DNA of 64,000 bases from CAVQNQ01 sp963714205 (GCA_963714205.1 CAVQNQ010000007.1:186001-250000), one strand, 5' to 3'; shown: positions 35,095-48,058, numbered from the stretch's first letter. Numbers and translations are program-made. Notes: generated by a model not told the origin, from the sequence alone.

Positions 35095-36114
35095 ATGCAA
35101 CTGGGAATGATTGGGCTAGGACGTATGGGAGCCAACATGGTACGGCGGCTCACGCGCCAGGGCCACGAGTGTGTGGTATATGACGCGAACGCCGCGGCCG
35201 TGGAGGCCCTGGCGCGCGATGGCACCATCGGAACGACGTCGCTCGACCGGTTTGTCGCGCGGCTTTCGAAACCGCGCGCCGTTTGGCTCATGCTGCCGGC
35301 CGCCATTGTGGATCGGGAGATTACCGAGCTGGCGCCCCTGCTGGAAGGCGGCGATACGGTCGTGGATGGAGGCAATTCGTACTACCGCGACGATATCCGC
35401 CGTGCCGCGGAATTGCAGAGCCGCGGGATTTATTTCGTCGATGTGGGAACCAGTGGCGGCGTTTTCGGCCGCGAGCGGGGCTACTGTCTCATGATCGGCG
35501 GGGAAGAGGCGGCCGTCCGGCGCCTCGATCCGATCTTCGCCTCGCTGGCGCCCGGCATGGAAGCCGCCCCGCCCACTCCCGGCCGCGATCACGCCCGTTC
35601 GACGGCTGACCGCGGCTACCTCTACTGCGGGCCCAGCGGCGCCGGCCACTTCGTCAAGATGGTGCACAATGGCATCGAATACGGCATGATGGCCGCGCTG
35701 GCGGAAGGTCTGAACATCCTGCGCCACGCCAACGCCGGCAAAATCGCGCGCCCGGCCGACGCCGAGACCGCGCCGCTACTCCATCCGGAATTCTACCGGT
35801 ACGATTTCGACCTTCCCGATATCGCCGAAGTCTGGCGCCGAGGCAGCGTGGTGGCTTCCTGGCTGCTCGACCTTACGGCCGAGGCGCTGGCGGCGGATCC
35901 CGCGCTGTCAAGCTTCGCCGGCCGCGTATCGGATTCCGGCGAGGGCCGCTGGACGGTAGCCGCCGCCATCGACGAATCGGTGCCCGCCCCGGTGCTGAGC
36001 ACCGCGCTCTACGAGCGTTTCGCGTCGCGCGGAGAAGCCGATTTCGCCGGGAAGCTGCTCTCCGCCATGCGCCGCGAGTTCGGCGGCCACGCCGAGAAGG
36101 GCTCCGCCGGTTAG
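35095..36114 (+). CDS. gnd: 6-phosphogluconate dehydrogenase (decarboxylating), short form
   Basis: A 339-residue enzyme producing ribulose-5-phosphate. The Rossmann motif is GLGRMGANMVRRL, the substrate block DGGNSYYRDDI, the signature VDVGTSGGVFGRERGYCLMIGG, and the catalytic Lys lies in GAGHFVKMVHNGIEYGMM. The short length and the GTSGGV variant fit the GndA/YqeC-like class (about 300-340 residues) rather than the 470-residue enzyme. AGGGAGG directly precedes ATG 35095. It is divergent from zwf. Confidence 0.95.
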   Translation: MQLGMIGLGRMGANMVRRLTRQGHECVVYDANAAAVEALARDGTIGTTSLDRFVARLSKPRAVWLMLPAAIVDREITELAPLLEGGDTVVDGGNSYYRDDIRRAAELQSRGIYFVDVGTSGGVFGRERGYCLMIGGEEAAVRRLDPIFASLAPGMEAAPPTPGRDHARSTADRGYLYCGPSGAGHFVKMVHNGIEYGMMAALAEGLNILRHANAGKIARPADAETAPLLHPEFYRYDFDLPDIAEVWRRGSVVASWLLDLTAEALAADPALSSFAGRVSDSGEGRWTVAAAIDESVPAPVLSTALYERFASRGEADFAGKLLSAMRREFGGHAEKGSAG

Positions 36115-36127
36115 TGCCCGGGCCGAG

Positions 36128-37384
36128 TCACTTCTTCTCTTTCCACTGGATCGGCAGGGCGGGCGCGGCATCTTCCATGGCAAAACCCAGGTAGTCCGCG
36201 ACCGTGCGGGCGACGCGCGTGATGTTCACATCCGCGGCCGAATGGCCGGCGGCGATCTCCCTCGCTGCCAGCACGAGCGGTATCGAGAGGTCTTCGTCGG
36301 CCACGCCGCCATGGTGCGATCCGGTGCCGTCATTGCCGAAATAATGGCCCGCGCGGAGGGTGACGATCAGGTCGCCGGCGCGCGCCGGATCGCCGGCGTT
36401 TCGCGCCCGAACTCCCGCGATCGCCGCCGGAAAGCTCTTCTCCAGCGTGGCCGCCAGCGCCGGCGCGGGCTGCTCCAGGTAAATGTATGCCATGCCCGTG
36501 TTGTGGGCCACCTGGGCGCCCGGCGGCAGCGCGGCTTTCAGCTTCGCTAGAAGATCCATGTCTTCGGGGTGTGCGACCGAATCGGTGCGTCCGTGATCCG
36601 AGACCAGCAGAAAGAGCGTTCGGGCGCGCCACTCCGGGTCTAGCGCCTCGATGGTATCCAGAATGCGACCCACGCCCGGATCTATGACTTCGGCGAAGTA
36701 GCCGGGCTGGGCCGCGATGCCCTCGGTATGCGCGATGGTGTCGGCGCCCGTGAAGTAGATGGTGAGGATCGCCGGCAGCCCGCGCGCTTTGAGTTCCCCG
36801 ACCACGCGGTCGGTCATCTCCGTGTCGAAGATCCGGAATGCCAGCTTATTGCCCTGGATGAAAGCCCTGGCCTCGGCGGCCGTGGGAACCGCCGGGCGCG
36901 TGGCTCCTTTCCAATACTGGCTGTAGGCCACCACGCTGTCGAGATTCTTGGCCGCGGCCGCCTCGTATATCGTGGGCGCTTCCAGGTGCCGGTTGCCCAG
37001 ACCGCCGATACAGCCCGAGCCGGCCAGCACGGTGAAGCCGTAGACACAACTGATGCCCACCGAAGTCATGTAATCGACCAGCGTGGATTGCTCGCGGTCG
37101 TACCACTGATTGCCCGGCACGCCATGCCGCGCCGGAATCGTTCCCGTGACGATGGAAGCCTGCGCCGCCATCGTCACGGTGGGGATGACCGTGGTGGCGT
37201 GGTCGAACCACAGCGCGGAAGCGAAAATGCGGGCGAGATTCGGTGCCCGCCCGCTTGCCACAATTTGCGCGAAGGTGTCCGCGCGCACGCCATCCACGTC
37301 GATGAGCACCGCCCGCCGGGCCGGTTGAGCCGTAGCGGGCGCGGCTGCCAGCCACAATGCCAGCAGAACCCCGAGCGCCCTCAT
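36128..37384 (-). CDS. Secreted alkaline-phosphatase-superfamily phosphodiesterase
   Basis: A 418-residue NPP-like (type I phosphodiesterase/nucleotide pyrophosphatase) enzyme. A signal peptide (RALGVLLALWLAAAPATA) precedes the first metal site LIDVDGVRADTF. The nucleophile region TVIPTVTMAAQASIVTGTIPARHG contains the catalytic Thr, and further metal ligands are in YFTGADTIAHTEG, LLVSDHGRTDS and GSHHGG. It could act on nucleotides, phospholipids or phosphoglycans in the periplasm. Its ATG overlaps the stop of the large upstream lectin gene (ATGA), so the two are translationally coupled. Confidence 0.88.
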   Translation of the reverse strand: MRALGVLLALWLAAAPATAQPARRAVLIDVDGVRADTFAQIVASGRAPNLARIFASALWFDHATTVIPTVTMAAQASIVTGTIPARHGVPGNQWYDREQSTLVDYMTSVGISCVYGFTVLAGSGCIGGLGNRHLEAPTIYEAAAAKNLDSVVAYSQYWKGATRPAVPTAAEARAFIQGNKLAFRIFDTEMTDRVVGELKARGLPAILTIYFTGADTIAHTEGIAAQPGYFAEVIDPGVGRILDTIEALDPEWRARTLFLLVSDHGRTDSVAHPEDMDLLAKLKAALPPGAQVAHNTGMAYIYLEQPAPALAATLEKSFPAAIAGVRARNAGDPARAGDLIVTLRAGHYFGNDGTGSHHGGVADEDLSIPLVLAAREIAAGHSAADVNITRVARTVADYLGFAMEDAAPALPIQWKEKK

Positions 37385-40300
37385 TGCACCGGCACGGCCA
37401 GCACCGTGAGATAAGCGTGGACGGCCAGGCCATTGGTCAGGCCGGACGCGGTGAAGTGCGTGGGGTTGCTTAAAGGCAGCGCCCCCAGAGCGATCATCCC
37501 GATGGTGTTCTGAATGCTCGTGACGGCGCCCGTCGGCGGCAGATCCATCAGCACATTCGAAGGCACCGTAAAGGTGCCCGCCGAAATCGGCGCGAGACAC
37601 CCGAATCCGCCCGAGTTCTTGCTCTGCTGGTTGGTCGATCCGCCCAGAATCAGAACAGTGCTGCCCGGGTCTCCGCCGCTCCAGGTAAGCGTCACGCCGA
37701 CCGATCGGTTGATCGACGTGATCTGCGACTGATTCGTCCAGTTGAGAGGCGTGGCCAGGGTAAGTGAGGCGCTGAACTTGCCGACATCCTTGCCCCCCGG
37801 TCCCGTGATGGTGTACGAACCCGGCTCGAGGAACGGCGGCAGGCTATTGGAGCCGCTCACCGGGACTTTGCCGCCCAGCAGGCTCACATACGGCCCGGTG
37901 CCGCTATTGGGGTCGAAATGCGGGATCTGCACGCTTCCCTTGGGACCCGTGACGGTGAGCGCCGTGCCGGCGTCGAGCGACTTGCTGCCGCTGTTATCCA
38001 GGCTGAGGCCGCTCGATCCGATTACGGTTCCGAGATCGAGCATTTTGCTGGTCGAGACGCAGGTCCCCACCGGCGGTAAGTTCATGAACGGGCTGAAGGC
38101 CAGGTCGCCGCCCGCGGGAGTGTTCGAGAAGATTCCCAGGCCAATATCGAAGGTGCTGTCTACGGGCGGTTCAGTTGAATTGACCACTCCGAGAAGAGAC
38201 ACGCGCATCAGCCCCAGGGTTCCCGTGTTGCCGCCGCTGGCGGTGGTATTGGCGAACGGGTTGGCGGTGTCCTGGCACTTGCTGCCGTCGCTGCTGATGG
38301 CTACCCGAATGGTGTTGGCCTCCACTCCGGCCGCGGTCACCTGCACCGGTACCGAGCAGCCCGTGGGGGCGTTGGAGGGAACGTTGAAGTAGACGTTATC
38401 GACTCCCGCCCAGCCGGGAGCCCGGCCGGTATACAGTATGTTCGCCGGTATCCCTCCCACGCTCACCTGGGTCGGTATGGACATGTTTCCGCCCGGCGGC
38501 GGCGTGTTATCGCCCGTCGTGATGGGCCCCAAACCGGTGCCCCACAAGATGGCGATCTGTCCCGGCTTCAGCGGCTGAGAGGCCGTGTTCAGCGGTACGC
38601 TGCTGGCCGAGTTGAAGTTCTGCACCACGCCCGGGCCGGGACCATAAGCCACGCTGAAAGCCCCGAACTGGGTGGCTACCACCGTCACTGGAAAAGAAGC
38701 TCCCACCACGCCGTTGTAGCTGACTGTAATCTGCACGGTGCCCAGAGGCGTGTCGGAGGGCAGAATGGCATTGATCTGCGAGGCGTAGACGAAGTTCAGG
38801 TACGCCCGCTTGCTGTAGGACCCCTGCGCCACCGTCACCACGACGCCCGACAGGTTGTCGGGAATCGGGAAACCGGGAGCTTGCACGTACTGCGCCGGCC
38901 CCAGGTTGGCGCCGTAGATGGCGAAATACGATCCTTGGGCTATGGTGCCGGAACGGCTGCTGGCCGCGTTTTCGATGCCGCCCGCGTTGATGGCCGGCGC
39001 GTTCGCGGCGGCGCCGGCGGCCTGCGTCAAGGTGAAGGTGGCGCCGCTCACGGTGATGCTGGCGGTTCGCGATTGCGTGGTCGTGTTGGCATCGGCCGTG
39101 TATGACAGGTTGGCGCCGGCGGTTCCCGTTGATGACGAGGTCAGGTGGAACCAGCTCCCCGAAGCGCTCACGCTGGCGGTCCAGGGACAACCGGCCGCCG
39201 TGGTGAGCCGCACGCTGTCGCTGCCGCCCAGCGCCGAAATCGCGTTGGCGGGCGGGCTGAGCGAATAGGTGCATACGGCCACGCCATCCTGCGCCACCGG
39301 GACAAGCCCGTTGGCAATGGTAATGGCGCCGGTTCGCTGGGTCGAGGAAGAGTTGGCGTCCACCTGGTAGGAAACCGCGCTCGCGCTGGAGCTGCCGATG
39401 TGAATCCACGATACATCCGCGGCGGCGCTCGCCGCGCAGCCGCTCTGCGTGCTGACGTCGATTGTCCCGCTGCCGCCTGCCGCCGGGAAGTTAATGCTCT
39501 GCGGCTCCAGATAGTAGCTGCACGTGGATCCGGCCGCGGCTTGCGTCACCGTCAGAATCTGGCTGCCCACGGTGAGCGTGGCGGTGCGCGAACTGTTGGC
39601 CGTGTTGGCTGCCACCGTGTAGCTGACCGAGCCGTTGCCGCTGCCCGAACTGCTGGTCGTGAGCCAGGAAGCGCTGCTGGTTACCGCCCACGTGCAGCCC
39701 GTGCCCGCCATGACCGCGGCCGTTCCGCTACCGCCCGAGCTGCCGAAGACCGCCGGAAGCGGGCTGGCGGCCGAAACGGCATACGAACAGCCGCTGCTGG
39801 GCGTCCCGGTGGGCACCGTATTGGCGAAGCTCCAGTTCACGATGTCGTGGTTCTCCCAGCCCGATCCGGTGCCGGAGGTGAAACCGACGTAAGCGGTGTT
39901 CTGGCCGAGTATCGAAGCCAAGTTGATGGTGTAGCCGCTAATCGCCGTAAAGCTGGCGCCTTCCGAGGGGTCGCTGAGCGTCACCGTCAGTTTCGTGCCG
40001 TCGTATCCGATGTTGACGGTCCACAAGTGCCCGTTCGACATGCAACCGGCCACCTGATAGGAATTCTGGGGCGGACTGCCGGTCGGAAAGCCGCAGGAGG
40101 GGTTACTGTACACGTTGGTAAGATCGGTGTTCGTCAGGACGCCGTTGGTGTCGATGGCAACGTGATTGCTGCTGTTGCCATCGTCGTCCCCCAAACCCAT
40201 GCCGGTGTTGTTGAATGTGTCGAACTCGATCGCCACGCTGTTGCCGCTGACTCCCTGGTAACCCATTCCCAGCCCACCGGCGCCCAAGCCTGTGGTATTC

Positions 40301-41151
40301 GTCGTGATGACAAACGTAATGCCGTCGGCCGGATCCCACCCTCCGGGGTTGGTGAAGCGGAACTGGAACTGGGTGTTGAAAGCCGCATTGTTGCCCAGCG
40401 TCACCGGTGTGGTGCTGTAGGCCGCCCCGCTCTGTCCGCCAGTGGCGGCCGCCAACCGCAGGACGGTGCCGTCGCTGGTCGAGGCCGTGGCGGCATTGCC
40501 CACCAGCGTAAGCCCGGCCGTACTGGCGAATCCGCTAAAAGTGAACTGGTTGCCCGTGCCCGCCGGCGCGGTAAATCCGAAGAAGACCGTGTACCCATCG
40601 GTTGTATTATTCGTCGCGCTGATCGTGAACGAGGCCAGAGTGTTCGTGGAGGCGCTGCCGACCATCAACGACACATCCTGCGAGTTTGCGGTGATCGTTC
40701 CGGTCGCAGCGTTGTAGGAGGCGGGACCTGTCGCCCGCACCGCGGAGATGCCGTCCGTGAGATTGAAATTGGCGGCGGTGGCGGTTCCTCCGGAGGGCGT
40801 GAATTTCGTGGTGGAAGGCGGCGTGACGCTATTGGCTCCCCATATCAGCCGGTTGGCCGGTATCGGGGCGCTGAAAGTGACGGCCAGCGAGATCGGAGTT
40901 CCGAGGGCCAAAAATTCCGGGAAGCTGGTCCAACTCCAGAGGCCTTGGTCCGATGTGCCGGCGGGGAAGATGTTTCGCGGCGTACCGCCGGTATTGGAAA
41001 TGGTGTACGTGATGCTCGTACCCGGCACCGTGCCATTAGTCGTGGTTAACGAGATGGGCGTGGGTGAACTGGCCGAAGCAGACAGGGGCAGCAGCGCGCC
41101 CGCGGCCGTGAGGATTGTGAGCAGAGATCGAATCGATTTCAGCAGGACCAT
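37381..41151 (-). CDS. Large secreted lectin/BACON/TIGR03437-type surface protein
   Basis: A 1256-residue protein. A signal peptide (residues 1-27) is followed by a beta-domain (30-205) and an L-type (legume-lectin-like) domain at about 210-445 with SVAIEFDTFNN, the Asp-rich DDDGNSSNHVAIDTNG and GWENHDIVNWSF. Three BACON-like repeats (454-540, 543-623, 626-712) each open with C(S/T)Y and end in RTxxxT(V/I)...VTQ. A Solibacter-type TIGR03437 module (about 720-955: AASSRSGTIAQGSYFAIYG, AILPSDTPLG) precedes a Gly/Ser-rich C-terminal part. Probably binds glycans outside the cell. GAGGAG precedes the ATG; the phosphodiesterase gene overlaps its stop. Confidence 0.85.
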   Translation of the reverse strand: MVLLKSIRSLLTILTAAGALLPLSASASSPTPISLTTTNGTVPGTSITYTISNTGGTPRNIFPAGTSDQGLWSWTSFPEFLALGTPISLAVTFSAPIPANRLIWGANSVTPPSTTKFTPSGGTATAANFNLTDGISAVRATGPASYNAATGTITANSQDVSLMVGSASTNTLASFTISATNNTTDGYTVFFGFTAPAGTGNQFTFSGFASTAGLTLVGNAATASTSDGTVLRLAAATGGQSGAAYSTTPVTLGNNAAFNTQFQFRFTNPGGWDPADGITFVITTNTTGLGAGGLGMGYQGVSGNSVAIEFDTFNNTGMGLGDDDGNSSNHVAIDTNGVLTNTDLTNVYSNPSCGFPTGSPPQNSYQVAGCMSNGHLWTVNIGYDGTKLTVTLSDPSEGASFTAISGYTINLASILGQNTAYVGFTSGTGSGWENHDIVNWSFANTVPTGTPSSGCSYAVSAASPLPAVFGSSGGSGTAAVMAGTGCTWAVTSSASWLTTSSSGSGNGSVSYTVAANTANSSRTATLTVGSQILTVTQAAAGSTCSYYLEPQSINFPAAGGSGTIDVSTQSGCAASAAADVSWIHIGSSSASAVSYQVDANSSSTQRTGAITIANGLVPVAQDGVAVCTYSLSPPANAISALGGSDSVRLTTAAGCPWTASVSASGSWFHLTSSSTGTAGANLSYTADANTTTQSRTASITVSGATFTLTQAAGAAANAPAINAGGIENAASSRSGTIAQGSYFAIYGANLGPAQYVQAPGFPIPDNLSGVVVTVAQGSYSKRAYLNFVYASQINAILPSDTPLGTVQITVSYNGVVGASFPVTVVATQFGAFSVAYGPGPGVVQNFNSASSVPLNTASQPLKPGQIAILWGTGLGPITTGDNTPPPGGNMSIPTQVSVGGIPANILYTGRAPGWAGVDNVYFNVPSNAPTGCSVPVQVTAAGVEANTIRVAISSDGSKCQDTANPFANTTASGGNTGTLGLMRVSLLGVVNSTEPPVDSTFDIGLGIFSNTPAGGDLAFSPFMNLPPVGTCVSTSKMLDLGTVIGSSGLSLDNSGSKSLDAGTALTVTGPKGSVQIPHFDPNSGTGPYVSLLGGKVPVSGSNSLPPFLEPGSYTITGPGGKDVGKFSASLTLATPLNWTNQSQITSINRSVGVTLTWSGGDPGSTVLILGGSTNQQSKNSGGFGCLAPISAGTFTVPSNVLMDLPPTGAVTSIQNTIGMIALGALPLSNPTHFTASGLTNGLAVHAYLTVLAVPVQ

Positions 41152-41358
41152 GTTGGGTTCTCCTCGGATTAGGCGATTGAGATCCGATTGTCCCTTTACA
41201 GCGGCAAGTAAAGGCGGGAATGGCTACGATGCAAGTCCCAACTGAGGGGCAGACGGAATACGCGGCAATCTCCGTCCACAACTCAAGCGCTCCGCGCTTG
41301 GGAATCTCCTTCGGCGCTGGCATTTATATCCCCGTTTGCGGGCTCACTAGAAGCCCGT
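41152..41358 (-). other. Gene-free leader region with hairpins upstream of the lectin gene
   Basis: No ORF is credible here. On the minus strand TATAAA (41323-41328) could be a -10, giving a leader of about 165 nt. Within it are a perfect CAAGCGC-GGA-GCGCTTG hairpin and a second stem (ACGGA...TTCCGT), each preceded by GGAGATT. It resembles a structured 5' UTR but I could not match it to a known riboswitch class. Confidence 0.35.
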
Positions 41359-41436
41359 TTGATACCTTATAGCATGTTGGCGGAGAGACCGGAAGAGTTT
41401 TGTATCTCGTTTTCTATCTCATTACGTCCGGTACTC

Positions 41437-41465
41437 TTGCCGCCGGGGGATGCCCGGGCTACACT
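41437..41465 (+). promoter_or_regulatory. Promoter of the first tandem secreted paralogue
   Basis: TTGCCG (41437-41442) and TACACT (41460-41465) with a 17-bp spacer, 16 nt before ATG 41482. The same elements at the same spacing recur before the second paralogue, which supports function. Confidence 0.6.
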
Positions 41466-41481
41466 TGCCTCAGAGGCGCAT

Positions 41482-42396
41482 ATGCATCTTATGCATCTTC
41501 GGCTGTTTTCGAGTTTTGCATTCGGGTGCCTGCTCGCCGTGGCGGCGTTCGGGCAAGGCGCGGGCACCGCAACCGTAACGACTGGCGGCTCGGTTGCGGG
41601 AAGCTTCACTACCGGCCCGCCGCCTTTCGCGGCGCCCGCGATCACCGGCGCGCCCTACTCCGGCGAAGAGGTCACCGAGCGCGTCCAGACGCTCGCCGAT
41701 GGCACGCACATCACCCAGACCACGATGGGCCGGCGCGTGTTCCGCGATTCCCTGGGCCGCACGCGCTCGGAGCGGCCGCTGGCCATGGGGCCTCCGGCGG
41801 GCGAAGCGCCCGTCATCGTCGAAATCACGGATCCGGTGGCCGGTTTTCAGTACACGCTGGATGCGCAGAAGAAGGTGGCGCACCGGTTTGCCTTGCCGCC
41901 TTCAAACCAGGGACAGACGGGACGAATTCCGGCTAACGCACGGCCCGCGATGGTGGTCCGCTCCGGGGAGATCAGCGCCACGCCGCCGCCCCCGCCGCCC
42001 GACGGCATGGCTATGCCTGCAATGATCGCCGCCGCTCCCTTGCCGGCGATAGCGGGTCGGCAGCCGGACGGCCGTCCCCGGCCTGAGTTCAAGAACGAAT
42101 CCCTGGGCACGCAGACGGTCGATGGGGTTCTGTGCGAAGGCCGGCGGATGACCACGACGTACCCCGTCGATTTCATGGGCAACGACCGGCCGATCGTGGT
42201 GACCCAGGAAACCTGGACGTCAACGGAGCTGAAGATGGCCATTCTCCGGAAGACCAGCGACCCGCGCTCGGGCGACAGCACCTTCGAGATCCGCAACCTC
42301 AGCCGCACCGAGCCGGACGCGAGCCTCTTCCAGGCGCCGCCCGATTACAGCGTGGTGGAAGATACCGGGCCGGTTACCGTGTCCTTCGGTAAGTAA
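41482..42396 (+). CDS. Secreted protein of unknown function, tandem paralogue A
   Basis: A 304-residue exported protein. The signal peptide (LRLFSSFAFGCLLAVAAFGQ) is followed by TGAPYSGEEVTERVQTLADG, GRRVFRDSLGRTRSER, a VAGFQYTLDAQKKVAHR block, a Pro-rich linker (about residue 170) and a C-terminal half with GTQTVDGVLCEGRRMTTTYP and DPRSGDSTFEIRNLSRTEPD. The TLADGTHITQ...FRDSQGRTR pattern recurs in many acidobacterial exported proteins with no known role. AGAGGCG precedes the ATG. It is about as long as, and clearly homologous to, the next gene. Confidence 0.75.
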   Translation: MHLMHLRLFSSFAFGCLLAVAAFGQGAGTATVTTGGSVAGSFTTGPPPFAAPAITGAPYSGEEVTERVQTLADGTHITQTTMGRRVFRDSLGRTRSERPLAMGPPAGEAPVIVEITDPVAGFQYTLDAQKKVAHRFALPPSNQGQTGRIPANARPAMVVRSGEISATPPPPPPDGMAMPAMIAAAPLPAIAGRQPDGRPRPEFKNESLGTQTVDGVLCEGRRMTTTYPVDFMGNDRPIVVTQETWTSTELKMAILRKTSDPRSGDSTFEIRNLSRTEPDASLFQAPPDYSVVEDTGPVTVSFGK

Positions 42397-42428
42397 TCAG
42401 TGCACGCCACTGGGCGCTTCCGGCACTC

Positions 42429-42457
42429 TTGCCGCAGGCGGACGCGAGGGATACACT
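42429..42457 (+). promoter_or_regulatory. Promoter of the second tandem paralogue (duplicate of 41437-41465)
   Basis: TTGCCG (42429-42434) and TACACT (42452-42457), spacer 17 bp, 16 nt before ATG 42474. Upstream sequence is conserved with the first copy, so the duplication included the promoter. Confidence 0.6.
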
Positions 42458-42473
42458 TTCCTCGGAGGCGCGT

Positions 42474-43346
42474 ATGATCCTTCGGCTGGTCTCCAGTTTT
42501 GCATCAGGGTGCCTGTTCGCCGCAACAGCGTTCGGGCAAGGCGCGGTTACAGTCGTGGCCACCAACGGCTCGCTTGCGGCAGGTTCCACGACCGCCGGCC
42601 CGCGCTTCGCGGCTCCCGCCGTGACCGGGGCGCCCTTCTCCGGCGAAGAGGTCACCGAGCATCTCCAGACGCTCGCCGACGGCACGCACATCACCCAGGC
42701 GATGCCGGGCCGTCGCATCTTTCGTGACTCCCAGGGCCGCACGCGCACGGAGCAATCGTTCGGCATCCCGGGCCGGCCGGACGCCGACGCACCCAGGATG
42801 ATCCAGATCACCGATTCGGTGGCCGGCTTCCAGTACACGCTCGATGCGCAGAACAAAGTCGCGCACCGGTCTGCGTTGTGGCAGCCGAACCAGCCCAATG
42901 CGGTTGCCATCGAGAGGAATACGCCATGGTTCAGTGCCGACGCTCCGCCCCCTCCCCCGCCCCCGAGCGGCGCACCTTCGGCCACAGCGTCGCGGTTAAT
43001 GGGAGCGCCGGCTCAGGACGATCATCCCCAGCCCGAGTTCAAAAACGAATACCTGGGCACTCAGACCATCGATGGCGTCCTGTGCGACGGCGTCCGAGCC
43101 ACAATCACGTACCCAACCGATTTCCAGGGCAACGACCGGCCGATCGTGGTGACCCGGGAGACCTGGCAGTCGCCGGATCTCAAGGTCGTGATTCTCACGA
43201 AGACCAACGACCCGCGATCGGGCGAAAGCACCTTCGAGATCCGCAATCTCAGCCGCTCCGAGCCGGACGCGAGCCTCTTCCAGCCGCCGCCGGAGTACAG
43301 CGTGGTGGACGATACCGGGCCGGTTACGGTGAACTTGGGGAAATGA
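42474..43346 (+). CDS. Secreted protein of unknown function, tandem paralogue B
   Basis: A 290-residue homologue of the preceding gene with the same signal peptide style (LRLVSSFASGCLFAATAFGQ), the central GRRIFRDSQGRTRTEQSF and VAGFQYTLDAQNKVAHR, a Pro-rich linker (PPPPPPPSG) and the C-terminal GTQTIDGVLCDGVRATITYP...EIRNLSRSEPD. The ends of both proteins are nearly identical while the linkers differ in length and content, so the outer domains are under constraint. GGAGGCG lies before the ATG. A hairpin follows the stop. Confidence 0.75.
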   Translation: MILRLVSSFASGCLFAATAFGQGAVTVVATNGSLAAGSTTAGPRFAAPAVTGAPFSGEEVTEHLQTLADGTHITQAMPGRRIFRDSQGRTRTEQSFGIPGRPDADAPRMIQITDSVAGFQYTLDAQNKVAHRSALWQPNQPNAVAIERNTPWFSADAPPPPPPPSGAPSATASRLMGAPAQDDHPQPEFKNEYLGTQTIDGVLCDGVRATITYPTDFQGNDRPIVVTRETWQSPDLKVVILTKTNDPRSGESTFEIRNLSRSEPDASLFQPPPEYSVVDDTGPVTVNLGK

Positions 43347-43382
43347 AGGAAGAAACGGGGGCGATCCGCGCGACCGCCCCCC
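43341..43382 (-). terminator. Hairpin terminator after the nifJ-DHOD-like operon
   Basis: GGGGGCG (43357-43363) pairs with CGCCCCC (43375-43381) around an 11-nt loop. On the minus strand it is followed by a T-rich run (GTTTCTTCCTTC), 8 bp after the DHOD-like stop. On the plus strand no T-run follows. Confidence 0.55.
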
Positions 43383-43389
43383 TTGAGGC

Positions 43390-44402
43390 TTACCGCATCG
43401 CGTAGGAGCTGAGGACCTTCACGTAGTTGGCGCGCTCGAAAGCCGAGGGCTGCGGCACGGCATTGCGGCTCATGCTGCCCTGCATCTGCTTGATCGAGTC
43501 GTATTCGTGCTCGCCCATCCACACCAGCAGCTCGGTCGAGATGGTATCGAGGTAGTTGATTCCGCGCTTGAGCAGCGCGGAAGTCATCATGGCGACGCGC
43601 GCGCCGGCCATCATGGCCTTCACCACGTCGCTGGCGCTATGGACGCCGCCGGTCAGCGCCAGGTCGGCCTTGACGCTGCCATAGATCACGGCGATCCAGT
43701 GCAGCCGCAGCAGCAGCTCGTGAGAGTTGCTGAGGATGAGGTTGGGCACCACCTCCAGGGCTTCCAGGTCGTAGTCCGGCTGGTAGAAGCGGTTGAAGAG
43801 CACCAGACCGTTGGCGCCCGCGGCATCCAGCTTCTTGGCCATGTTGGCCATGGAGCTGAAATACGGGCCTAGCTTGACGGCCACGGGGATGCGCACCTCG
43901 GCCTTGATGGCCTCCACCAGGTCGATATAGGTGCGCTCCACCTGGTCGCCGGTGACGCTGGCGTCGATGGGAATGTAGTAGATGTTGAGCTCGAGAGCGT
44001 CCGCGCCGGCCTGCTCGATCTCTTTGGCGTATTCCAGCCAGCCGCCCTTGGTGGTTCCGTTCAGGCTCGCGATGATGGGAATCTCGACCGCCTGCTTCGA
44101 AGCCCTGATGTGCTTGAGGTAGCCTTCCCGGCCCCTGACCGGCTGCATCAGCTCGGGGAAGTGGGTGGTCGATTCAGCGCCTACATCCGAGGCGGCGTCC
44201 ACGAAGCGGTCGAGCTCCTGGCTCTCGATTTCGATCTGCTCCTCGAAGAGCGAGTGCAGGACCACGGCAGCCGCGCCGGAATCCTCCATGCGCCGGATGT
44301 TGCCCAGATCCTCGCACATGGGCGAGGGCGAGGCCACCAGCGGATTCTTCAGCTTCAATCCCAGGTAGGTGGTGGAAAGATCAATCGTCTTGCTGAGGTC
44401 GA

Positions 44403-44406
<4 letters not shown>
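43390..44406 (-). CDS. Dihydroorotate dehydrogenase-like FMN protein next to nifJ
   Basis: A 338-residue TIM-barrel flavoprotein of the DHOD class 1 type. Segments: STTYLGLKLKNPLVASPSP, ELNIYYIPIDASVTGD, PVAVKLGPYFSSM with the substrate-binding Lys, NGLVLFNRFYQPD, and the phosphate-binding LTGGVHSASDVVKAMMAGA. Proteins of this exact type recur beside pyruvate:ferredoxin oxidoreductase and are probably not the pyrimidine enzyme; an electron-transfer role with ferredoxin is inferred. GGAGGGG lies 7-13 nt before ATG 44406. The start overlaps the repaired nifJ stop. Confidence 0.82.
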
Positions 44407-47968
<3,562 letters not shown>

Positions 47969-48013
47969 CTCTCCCCTCCTTGCAAGAATTAGGATACAGG
48001 GTTCTTAAACTAG

Positions 48014-48019
48014 ATTATA
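48014..48019 (-). promoter_or_regulatory. nifJ promoter -10 box
   Basis: A consensus TATAAT on the minus strand, 45 bp before the nifJ ATG (47968). No good -35 was found at 17 bp. The leader of about 40 nt carries the Shine-Dalgarno. Confidence 0.5.
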
Positions 48020-48058
48020 AGTCCTGGCTGTCGCGAAAATCCACAAGGCGGCCCGATT

